Source: Methylotetracoccus sp. (lineage in GTDB: Bacteria > Pseudomonadota > Gammaproteobacteria > Methylococcales > Methylococcaceae). Taken from it: a stretch of 8,467 nt of DNA. Made by a program: the position numbers and the translations under genes. The stretch is from positions 1-8,467 of the forward strand of contig JALORT010000156.1 of assembly GCA_025458755.1 (NCBI GenBank), read 5' to 3'. The notes beneath the pieces are model-generated. The model ran no database searches. It had not been told where the DNA came from and saw only the letters and a program-made list of their open reading frames with translations. This document shows, one piece after another, positions 1-5,777 of this stretch; the first letter of the stretch is position 1, and each line of letters begins with the position of its first letter.

Positions 1-2106
1 GGCCGGCAGTAGTTCCGGCACCTCCAAGTCCTTGGACACTGGCAGGTCGGCCGCCTTCGGTGCCGCGGTGCCCGGCAGGATCTCGAAATCCGGCGTGAAT
101 TTGACCAGCATGCTGCGGAGCTGATCGAACGGTTTCCGATCACCGTCGAAGCTCGCCTTGCCGGCCGCGATCAGGTCGTCGAAGGTCTTCTGACCCATCA
201 TCACCCAGTCCAGATCGGAGCGGTTCACGGTGATGGTCAGATCGGGCTGCTTGGCCTGCACGCCCTTGATGTTCGTCAGCGTCGCGTTGCTCATCTCGAC
301 CAGGAACTTCTCGTTCTTGTCGGGCGTAATCAGGTTGATCGTGAAGCGCAGGCCGCCCGCCTTCTTCGGGTCCACGCTGATTCCGAGGAAATCCAGGAAG
401 TTCTCCGTGGACATCGCCCGGATCACGTCCGGCCCGGTCGACTTCGGCGGTATGCCTTTCGGCAGGCCCGAGCGCAGTTCATAGGCACCTGCGAGGAAGC
501 TGTTGCGGAGGCTCGGGCTTTCCTTCTGATAGCCGATCTGCTCGAACACGTCCGCCAAGAGGTTCTTGGCCGGCTGGTTTTTCGGCTGGGCCAGCACCAG
601 CTTGTTCAGGATTTCGGCCGCTTCGAGATATTTCCCCTGATCGTGCAGCTGCTTGCCCTTGGCCATGATCTTGGCCGGGCCGCCCATCATTTCGACGTAC
701 AGCGGCGCCGAGTCCTTCGGCGACAGCGGCACCAGCGTGGCCGGGTTGCCGTCCCAGTAGCCCAGGAAGCGGTTGATCACGCCGCGGCTGTTGTGCTGCT
801 CGGACCCGTGGTAACTGTGTGCTGCCCACTGCTTGTAGAGACTTTCCGGCAGCTGGTAGACGTTGTGGATTTCGTTGATCGTGACACCGCGATTGGCGTA
901 ATGCAGCGTCTGGTTGTTGAGGTTGGCGTAGGCATCTCGCTGCGCGCGCATCACTTCCTGGATGCGGTCATTGCCCCAGCGCGGCCAGCTGTGCGAGGCG
1001 AACATGACCTCGGCCTCCTGGCCGAACTTGAACAAGGCCACGTTGATGTTCTTCGACCAGTTCAGCGCATTGCGCACCGGCGCGCCGCGCAGCGTGTAGA
1101 TGTTATGGATCGTGCCGGTGATGTTCTCGGCGGCCCAGAACGCCTTGAACTGCGGGAAATAGGTGTTCATTTCCGCCGGCGCCTCGGTGTCCGGCGTGTT
1201 CTGGAACACCATCGTCACCCCGTCGACCGTCAGTTCCTCGAAGTCCTTGGTGATCAGCCGATTCGGCGCGATCAGCCCGGTATTGCCGTTGGCGACGTTC
1301 TTGCCGATCGACTGGTCGACGTGGCCGAAGGGGCTGCGCGCCAGCAGCACGGCGTATTGCATCTGCGTCCGGCGCGACATCGCATTGCCGGCCAATACGT
1401 TCTCCGCAATCGCCTCGTGCATGAAGTGCTCCGGGGCGATGACCTGAACCTTGCCGCTCGTGACGTCGGCCTCTTCGACGACGCCGCGCACACCGCCGAA
1501 GTGGTCGACGTGCGAGTGGGAATACACGACCGCGACCACGGGTCGCGCGCCGAGCTTCTCGTTGATGAACTCGAGCGCGGCGCGCGCGGTTTCCCGGGCC
1601 GTCAGCGGATCGAACACGATCCAGCCGTTATCGCCCTTGATGAAACTGATGTTGGCGAGATCGTAGCCGCGCACCTGGTAGATCCGGTCCGGCAGTACCT
1701 CGTACAGGCCGTAGGCCATGTTCAGCACCGCCTGCCGCTGCAGCGACGGGTGGATACTGTCGAAATCCTTGCCCTGCAGCAGGAACTCGTAGCTGCCCAT
1801 GTCCCAGGCGACGTGACCGGCATCGGCCTTGATCTGCTTGTACGGCGGTTCCGCGATGAAGCCCTTCTTGGCTTCCTCGAAGTCACGCTGATCCTCGAAC
1901 GGCAGCGTGGCCTTGATGCCCTTGCGCAGCTCGATCGTGAATTTCGACGGTGCTTTGCCTTGCGGGTGGAAATGCTCGGGAGCTGCCGCCACCGGTTCCT
2001 TGGTGATTTTTGCGGTGCCGTCGCCCGCTGCCAGGCTTCCCTGACCTGTGGGAATCAGCCCTGCGGCGATGGCGAGAAAAAATGGCAGCGCTTTGGCGTG
2101 GTTCAT
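1..2106 (-). CDS. sdsA1: Secreted SdsA1-like zinc alkyl sulfatase, 3' end cut off by the window
   Basis: Hydrolyses primary alkyl sulfate esters (SDS-type substrates) to alcohol and sulfate; the family is the class III metallo-beta-lactamase-fold sulfatases (SdsA1, YjcS, BDS1). The minus-strand frame is open for 702 codons from the ATG at 2106 to base 1, so the stop is outside. An AAGGA Shine-Dalgarno lies at 2118-2114, 7 nt before the ATG. Residues 1-28 form a signal peptide (MNHAKALPFFLAIAAG). The zinc motif HSHVDH gives H197, H199, D201 and H202; E308 (DTEAPAEM), E327 (AAEN) and H372 (SHSWPRWG) follow at the family's spacing. The family motif YTLRGAPVRN lies between E327 and H372. Residues about 585-685 resemble the SCP2-like C-terminal domain (LTITVNRSDLDWVMMG). 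Residue 702 is still open, against about 660 for SdsA1 as I recall it; the surplus is a slightly longer N-terminus and a Pro/Ala-rich tail. No formylglycine maturation is needed. Very sure of the family; the exact substrate is inferred. Confidence 0.95.
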   Translation of the reverse strand, partial: MNHAKALPFFLAIAAGLIPTGQGSLAAGDGTAKITKEPVAAAPEHFHPQGKAPSKFTIELRKGIKATLPFEDQRDFEEAKKGFIAEPPYKQIKADAGHVAWDMGSYEFLLQGKDFDSIHPSLQRQAVLNMAYGLYEVLPDRIYQVRGYDLANISFIKGDNGWIVFDPLTARETARAALEFINEKLGARPVVAVVYSHSHVDHFGGVRGVVEEADVTSGKVQVIAPEHFMHEAIAENVLAGNAMSRRTQMQYAVLLARSPFGHVDQSIGKNVANGNTGLIAPNRLITKDFEELTVDGVTMVFQNTPDTEAPAEMNTYFPQFKAFWAAENITGTIHNIYTLRGAPVRNALNWSKNINVALFKFGQEAEVMFASHSWPRWGNDRIQEVMRAQRDAYANLNNQTLHYANRGVTINEIHNVYQLPESLYKQWAAHSYHGSEQHNSRGVINRFLGYWDGNPATLVPLSPKDSAPLYVEMMGGPAKIMAKGKQLHDQGKYLEAAEILNKLVLAQPKNQPAKNLLADVFEQIGYQKESPSLRNSFLAGAYELRSGLPKGIPPKSTGPDVIRAMSTENFLDFLGISVDPKKAGGLRFTINLITPDKNEKFLVEMSNATLTNIKGVQAKQPDLTITVNRSDLDWVMMGQKTFDDLIAAGKASFDGDRKPFDQLRSMLVKFTPDFEILPGTAAPKAADLPVSKDLEVPELLPA

Positions 2107-2279
2107 CTGGAATTCCTTGTTCAGTTGGGATAAACGGAAAACTGCAATGCTCACGAACGGATATTCAAGTCGGTCGCCATTGGGGTGTTGTCGTACGGCC
2201 GCTACGCCCAAAGTTGCGGCGGCAAGCGTCCTCATACTCCCGTGCAATTGAGTGAATGCTTTATCGTCGGCGGTATTAT

Positions 2280-2299
2280 GCCCAACGAATTTGTTAGGC
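2280..2299. repeat. Single attC-like simple site (integron-type core pair)
   Basis: GCCCAAC, six bases, then GTTAGGC fits the integron simple-site pattern RYYYAAC-N5/6-GTTRRRY exactly, on either strand. A complete attC needs two such sites with a folded inverted repeat between them. I searched by eye about 150 bp on each side and found no second complementary pair, so this is at most a remnant. The position, just upstream of a self-contained toxin-antitoxin pair that could travel as a cassette, makes it notable. Chance occurrence of a degenerate pattern is the main alternative. Confidence 0.3.
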
Positions 2300-2449
2300 A
2301 ATAGCGCATTCGTCCTTTGGCGGGCTGGAGTCGTCTCCGGCGTTACTTGCACGATTTGGATTTGCGGGTGCGCACCGATGGACCGAGCAGGTCGCACCGC
2401 GGGGAGCCCGATGGCGGAGAGCGGCGGGCGCGACGTTACAGTCTGAAAG

Positions 2450-2479
2450 TTGACCAAGTGGTCTGGGCATGTATATAGT
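2450..2479 (+). promoter_or_regulatory. Probable sigma70 promoter of vapBC
   Basis: TTGACC at 2450-2455 matches five of six bases of the -35 consensus. TATATA (2472-2477, 16-bp spacer) or TATAGT (2474-2479, 18-bp spacer) can serve as -10. The distance to the vapB ATG at 2510 leaves a short leader carrying GAGGA at 2499-2503, 6 nt before the start. The -10 overlaps the repeated GTATATAG motif, as expected for an autoregulated toxin-antitoxin operon. Confidence 0.6.
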
Positions 2480-2491
2480 CTTGGTATATAG
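2471..2491. promoter_or_regulatory. Candidate VapB/VapBC operator: two GTATATAG repeats
   Basis: GTATATAG occurs at 2471-2478 and again at 2484-2491, a 13-bp period. Each core TATATA is self-complementary, so the pair reads both as a direct and as an inverted repeat. VapB antitoxins of the AbrB fold bind short repeats overlapping their own promoter, and this pair covers the -10 and the likely transcription start. The operator role is inferred from position and family behaviour. Confidence 0.45.
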
Positions 2492-2509
2492 CAAGAGTGA
2501 GGAACCACC

Positions 2510-2725
2510 ATGACTGCCAGCACCGTGTTCATCAACAATCGCACTCAGGCTGTGCGCCTGCCGGTGGAGGCCCGTTTTCCGGAATCCGTCAAGAAGGTGG
2601 ATGTGCGCGTGGTCGGTCAGGAACGCATCATCGCGCCGGCCGACTTCCTGGGCGAACAGACCGTCACCGATGACTTCATGTCCGAGCGCGCCAGCCAGCA
2701 GCAGCCCGAGCGGGAAGGATTCTGA
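2510..2725 (+). CDS. vapB: VapB-type antitoxin (AbrB/SpoVT fold)
   Basis: This 71-residue protein is the antitoxin of a type II pair: it binds and neutralises the downstream PIN-domain ribonuclease and, with it, represses the shared promoter. Residues 1-47 match the AbrB/SpoVT swapped-hairpin DNA-binding domain, with the family hallmark VFINNRTQAVRLP near the start (residues 6-18). The C-terminal stretch from about residue 48 (DFMSERASQQQPEREGF) is the acidic, probably flexible toxin-binding tail; FM-x-ER followed by Q-rich and ending REGF is typical. Length is normal for the family. GAGGA at 2499-2503 supports the ATG. vapC starts 9 bases after the stop, so the two are co-transcribed. Confidence 0.92.
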   Translation: MTASTVFINNRTQAVRLPVEARFPESVKKVDVRVVGQERIIAPADFLGEQTVTDDFMSERASQQQPEREGF

Positions 2726-2734
2726 TCGGCCGGC

Positions 2735-3136
2735 ATGCTCAAGTATCTGCTCGACACGAACATGGTCATCTATGTGATCAAGCGCCGCCCGCCCGCCGTG
2801 CGCGAGGTATTCAACCGCCAGCATGGGCGGATGGCGATTTCGGCGATTACCCTGGCGGAGCTGCTGCACGGCGTGGAAAAGAGCAGCGACCCACCCCGAA
2901 ACCTCGCCGTGGTGGACGACTACTGCAGCCGCCTGACGGTGTTGCCCTATACGGACAAGGCCGCTGCGCATTACGGGAGCATCCGCGCCGCGCTCGAAAC
3001 CCAAGGCCAACCCATCGGTGTCAACGATCTGCACATTGCCGGCCATGCCCGCAGCGAGGGGTTGACGTTGGTATCGAACAACCTGCGCGAATTCAAGCGG
3101 GTGCCAGGCTTGCTGATGGAGAATTGGTTGGGTTGA
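2735..3136 (+). CDS. vapC: VapC toxin, PIN-domain ribonuclease
   Basis: A 133-residue PIN-domain endoribonuclease; VapC toxins are Mg2+-dependent RNases that block translation, commonly by cutting tRNA or rRNA. The acidic site appears complete: D7 in LLDTN, E42 in LAELLHGVEKS, D98 in GVNDLHIAGHA, and N116 in SNNLREFKRVPGL, where many relatives have N or D. It therefore looks active rather than decayed. The start lies 9 nt after vapB; the only AAGGA (2715-2719) is 15 nt upstream within the end of vapB, so translation is probably coupled to the antitoxin, which keeps toxin below antitoxin. The RNA target cannot be read from sequence. No terminator is obvious after the stop. Confidence 0.94.
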   Translation: MLKYLLDTNMVIYVIKRRPPAVREVFNRQHGRMAISAITLAELLHGVEKSSDPPRNLAVVDDYCSRLTVLPYTDKAAAHYGSIRAALETQGQPIGVNDLHIAGHARSEGLTLVSNNLREFKRVPGLLMENWLG

Positions 3137-3177
3137 TCACAAGTCTAAGGTCAACGACGACGCGATCTGGTGTCGCT

Positions 3178-3261
3178 ATGCCGTAGTGCCAAGATTCGTG
3201 TGCCTTACCGCATAACCATCATTTGGGGGGGCGCTGTATTTTGGCGCTGCCATTACGGCAT
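3178..3261. repeat. Short inverted pair in the vapC downstream spacer
   Basis: ATGCCGTA at 3178-3185 is complementary to TACGGCAT at 3254-3261, with 68 bases between. Flanking bases match only partly. It could mark a worn mobile-element end or recombination site, but an 8-bp pair at this distance is also compatible with chance. Confidence 0.25.
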
Positions 3262-3346
3262 GCTGCGAATGCAGGAGACGAACCCTGCCTAAGCCCCGGT
3301 GCAGCGGCACGACATGATCTGCAGAGTATGGGCACGTTATTCTTAG

Positions 3347-3375
3347 TTGACACCGGAAAAGTAGGTTATTATGTT
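3347..3375 (+). promoter_or_regulatory. Probable sigma70 promoter of the outer-membrane gene cluster
   Basis: A perfect -35 TTGACA lies at 3347-3352. TATGTT at 3370-3375 gives the ideal 17-bp spacer; the better-looking TATTAT at 3367-3372 gives only 14. Transcription would begin near 3382 and produce a leader of about 60 nt containing the hairpin at 3395-3409. It sits about 70 bp upstream of the first barrel gene's start, so it is the best candidate promoter for all four co-directional genes that follow. Confidence 0.55.
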
Positions 3376-3394
3376 ACGTTCCGAAACAGTCGCC

Positions 3395-3409
3395 GCCGTC
3401 CCCGACGGC
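3395..3409 (+). other. Short 5'-leader hairpin
   Basis: GCCGTC, a CCC loop, then GACGGC forms a perfect six-pair, GC-rich stem in the predicted leader. It lies 33 nt before the start codon and is not followed by a T run, so it is not a typical terminator. It may stabilise the 5' end or modulate translation; the function is unknown. Confidence 0.35.
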
Positions 3410-3441
3410 CGAGGTCAGAGCAACTTAACTGTGAGGGAGCA

Positions 3442-4323
3442 ATGGGTATGACCGTGGCAAGAGCGCCTGTAAACCGCAGCAGGATGGGGCCGCTATCGGG
3501 CGCAGGCATGCTGTTGACCCCGCTCATCGTGCTGTCGATGATCGCGTTCGGGCGTTACAGCCAGGCCGAGGAGACTTCGCCAACGGCGAACAGCCCCTGG
3601 GCCTTCAATCTGTCCCTGTACACTTGGATATCGGGCTTGAGCGGTAGTTTTTCGGCCGGGCCGCTCAGCCGTTCGGTCGATGCCAGCTTCATCGACCTGG
3701 CCGAGAATTCACGGCGTTTCCCAATCGGGTTCATGGGCCGTTTCGAAGCGCACTACGACCGCTTTGGATTCTACCTGGACGGCAACTACATCAGCCTGGC
3801 GTTCGACCCGAAATTTCAGCGCTTCGGCAGCGGGGTGGACACCGAACTGGGCCTGATGGACTACGGGCTGATGTACCGCCTGGTCGGACCCACGGCCGAC
3901 GAGGCCCCGACCCTGCACGGCGAGCGGCGGCCCAACCGGCTGGATGTCTACGCCGGCGCGCGGACGCTGTGGCTCGACAACAGCTTCACCCTGACCGCAC
4001 CCGGGCTCGGCTTGTCCCGCACTGTTGCGATGGATCATGCCTTTACCAGCCCGCAAATCGGTGGGCGTTTCATCGTCGATATCACCCAGGACGCCTTCCT
4101 GCTGACCGATGCCAATCTCGGCGGTTTCGGCGCTGACGGCGTGTCGTTCACCGGCGGCGTGCTCGGGATGCTCGGTTACCGACTGACCGCTGGCGACCTG
4201 CCGTTGTCGATTCAGGCTGGTTACAAGGCCTTGCGCTACGAAGTGAACGGCGGCGAACGCGTCCCGATCCGCACGCGCGCCACCTTGAACGGCCCCTTTC
4301 TCGGCCTGACCGCGTACTGGTGA
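3442..4323 (+). CDS. Small outer-membrane beta-barrel protein of unknown function
   Basis: Encodes 293 residues, exported to the outer membrane. Residues 1-42 are a signal peptide (basic NRSR, then hydrophobic MLLTPLIVLSMIAFG, probable cleavage after SQA). The mature protein has alternating polar/aromatic strands, for example WAFNLSLYTWISGLSGSF at the N-terminus, FMGRFEAHYDRFGFYLDG in the middle, and a C-terminal strand FLGLTAYW ending in an aromatic residue, the usual BAM recognition signal. The opening YTWISGLSG...SVDASFIDL resembles a widespread uncharacterised proteobacterial outer-membrane family; I do not know its function. GAGGGAG at 3433-3439 suits the ATG at 3442 (GAGG 5 nt away) or the one at 3448 (GGAG 8 nt away). 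The longer frame reaching back to 3223 is rejected because it would bury the signal peptide. First gene of the probable operon, 47 nt before the next. Confidence 0.85.
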   Translation: MGMTVARAPVNRSRMGPLSGAGMLLTPLIVLSMIAFGRYSQAEETSPTANSPWAFNLSLYTWISGLSGSFSAGPLSRSVDASFIDLAENSRRFPIGFMGRFEAHYDRFGFYLDGNYISLAFDPKFQRFGSGVDTELGLMDYGLMYRLVGPTADEAPTLHGERRPNRLDVYAGARTLWLDNSFTLTAPGLGLSRTVAMDHAFTSPQIGGRFIVDITQDAFLLTDANLGGFGADGVSFTGGVLGMLGYRLTAGDLPLSIQAGYKALRYEVNGGERVPIRTRATLNGPFLGLTAYW

Positions 4324-4326
4324 GTC

Positions 4327-4350
4327 CGGCCTGAGCGGCAGTCCAGGCCG
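4327..4350 (+). other. Intergenic hairpin between barrel genes
   Basis: CGGCCTG at 4327-4333 pairs perfectly with CAGGCCG at 4344-4350 around a 10-nt loop, starting 3 nt after the first barrel gene's stop. There is no T tract after it, so it is more likely an mRNA-stability or partial-attenuation element inside the operon than a terminator. Confidence 0.35.
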
Positions 4351-4370
4351 TTGAAACCGCGGATGGATGC

Positions 4371-5777
4371 ATGTCGAAATACGACGATGCCAGTGCCGGA
4401 CTGAAGCGCCCGGCCGCCGCGCGTCGGGCGGGAGGTCGGCGCTCTCCAAGACCTGGGCCGGCTCTGGCAACGGTGGTCTGGCTCACACTCGCGGCGAGCC
4501 CCTTGTCGATGGCGCAGACAGCGCGGCTCGCTGACAATGATCCGCTCAGCGACGAACTTCCGGTTCTGGACACGCGCGCACCGGATTACCGCACGCCTCT
4601 CGCCGGCCAAGGTTTTCGCACGGAGATCCTCGGCGAGGAGGTCACGGTTCCTGTCCGCGACCTGCGTCACGTCCAGGGTTGGAAGCTGGGCGCTCAGTTC
4701 GAATCGCCGTCTGCTGCCGGTCGCCTGGTGCTTCCGGCCGGCGCTCTGTATTTCTGGGATCACCCGGACTCGAGTCGTTTGCTTCGAGCCGAGGTTGCGG
4801 GTGCGTACAACGACGTGATCTGGACGCGCAAACCCGCCACCTGGGGAAACTTCGAGTACGGCCTGACGCTGCAGAACTTCACGCTGCCGGAGCCATGGAA
4901 CGAGGCGTACGAGGGCCAGGTCGACAAGTCGCAGCAGATCTACTGGGGCTGGGTCAGACCGGGGTTGACCTTTGGTTACCGTCGCGAGCTGGATACGGGC
5001 CACCAGGACAACATGTGGCAGATCAACTGGGTCCTGGAGCCGAGTTATTTCTACTCGGGCCGGAGCGGCGAAACCTCGCCCGACATGGTGCTCCCGAAGA
5101 GCACCTTCGAACTCCGCAACCGCCTGATGCTGCGCTACGACCGCATGGAGCGGAACATCCTTTCTTTGCCGCATAAGGGCTACGCCTTCGGGGCCAACTT
5201 CGTACAGGGCTACCGCGCCAACTGGGCGGGTTGGGGAACGCCGGACAACTTCTATACCAAGCAGCAAGGGCAGAACTACTCGATCTTTACCGCCTATGGG
5301 GTGGCGAGCGGGCGGCTCCCGCTGATCGATCAGGAGCGGCATCGCTGGGTCAGTTGGTTCACCGCCGGCGTCGGGCACAACGTGGATCGCTTCAACGCTC
5401 CCCGCGTCGGCGGCGGACCGAACGCGATGGGCATGGAATACGGGTCCTCGGCGATGCCGATGCTGCCGGGTACGTCTATCTGGGGCTTTTACCCCGAGCA
5501 TTACATGATCGGAGCGGTGGAGTACCGCTGGGAGTTGGCCTGGTTCAGTTATCTTTCGGCACATACCGGGGTGGGTTGGCTCGACCCTTACCGCGCCACC
5601 GCGACCGGACGGATCGACCGGACAGAGCAACTGCTGCCCTGGATCGGCGCACGCATCAGCACCGGCTTCTTCGGCGACACGATGCTGATGCTCGATTACG
5701 CCCACAGTTTCAACAACGTGAACAACGGCACCCGTGGCACGAACGAAGTGATGCTATGGGTCAGCGGCGAGTTCTAG
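4371..5777 (+). CDS. POTRA-less Omp85/D15-like outer-membrane barrel
   Basis: A 468-residue exported protein. Residues 1-49 form a long signal peptide: a basic N-region of 30 residues, hydrophobic ALATVVWLTLAASPL, and cleavage near SMA-Q. Residues 50-110 are a short linker rather than POTRA domains. From about 115 onward the protein is strand-rich. Barrel features recall the Omp85/D15 family: LPHKGYAFGANFVQGY (266-281), IWGFYPEHY (370-378) where the loop-6 VRGF/Y motif normally sits, GAVEYRWELAWF (381-392), GVGWLDP (400-406), and a terminal strand VMLWVSGEF ending in F. Omp85 proteins without POTRA domains are known, but most lack an assigned function. The resemblance is by pattern only; a different large barrel family is possible. 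The start has only a weak GGATGG at 4361-4366. The stop overlaps the next gene, implying coupled translation. Confidence 0.78.
   Translation: MSKYDDASAGLKRPAAARRAGGRRSPRPGPALATVVWLTLAASPLSMAQTARLADNDPLSDELPVLDTRAPDYRTPLAGQGFRTEILGEEVTVPVRDLRHVQGWKLGAQFESPSAAGRLVLPAGALYFWDHPDSSRLLRAEVAGAYNDVIWTRKPATWGNFEYGLTLQNFTLPEPWNEAYEGQVDKSQQIYWGWVRPGLTFGYRRELDTGHQDNMWQINWVLEPSYFYSGRSGETSPDMVLPKSTFELRNRLMLRYDRMERNILSLPHKGYAFGANFVQGYRANWAGWGTPDNFYTKQQGQNYSIFTAYGVASGRLPLIDQERHRWVSWFTAGVGHNVDRFNAPRVGGGPNAMGMEYGSSAMPMLPGTSIWGFYPEHYMIGAVEYRWELAWFSYLSAHTGVGWLDPYRATATGRIDRTEQLLPWIGARISTGFFGDTMLMLDYAHSFNNVNNGTRGTNEVMLWVSGEF

Larger units (their letters stand above)
2107..2509. other. Divergent spacer between alkyl sulfatase and vapB
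   Basis: This 403-bp spacer separates two divergently transcribed units. No convincing protein gene is present; the short open frames (for example from 2252) lack a ribosome binding site and family resemblance. The left half (about 2107-2310) is visibly richer in A+T than the surrounding genes. It holds the leader of the alkyl sulfatase, for which I see no clear -35/-10 pair, a 20-bp attC-like simple site at 2280-2299, and the vapBC promoter at 2450-2479. The base composition and the attC-like motif suggest acquired or remodelled DNA, but no integrase or transposase remains here. Confidence 0.7.
3137..3441. other. Spacer between vapC and the outer-membrane genes
   Basis: This 305-bp spacer has no convincing gene. 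A frame open from TTG 3223 joins the next gene in phase, but it has no ribosome binding site and its translation looks like non-coding DNA. The spacer contains a run of seven G at 3225-3231, two nearby copies of GGCGCTG, an 8-bp inverted pair ATGCCGTA/TACGGCAT (3178-3185 and 3254-3261), a promoter near 3347 and a hairpin at 3395-3409. I see no terminator for vapBC and no second attC-like site. Confidence 0.65.

Noticed and set aside
643..2133. Long plus-strand open frame (496 codons) opposite the alkyl sulfatase
   Set aside because: It is antisense to a gene with all zinc ligands and family motifs, and its translation is Arg/Val/His-rich without recognisable domains, as usual for high-GC shadow frames.
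2252..2446. Small open frame of 64 codons before vapB
   Set aside because: No Shine-Dalgarno, no family resemblance, and the composition looks non-coding.
2294..3046. Minus-strand frame of 250 codons opposite vapBC
   Set aside because: Antisense to two clearly recognisable toxin-antitoxin genes and without domain features.
3223..3441. N-terminal extension of the small barrel gene from TTG 3223
   Set aside because: No ribosome binding site; it crosses the promoter and leader hairpin and would bury the signal peptide that follows GAGGGAG/ATG 3442.
4236..5705. Minus-strand open frame of 489 codons opposite the Omp85-like gene
   Set aside because: Antisense shadow; the plus frame has a signal peptide and barrel pattern, the minus frame has neither and no ribosome site.
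5231..5755. Upstream extension of the porin frame to a start at 5231
   Set aside because: It would overlap the Omp85-like gene by over 500 bases and place the signal peptide in the protein's middle; ATG 5756 puts the signal peptide at the N-terminus.
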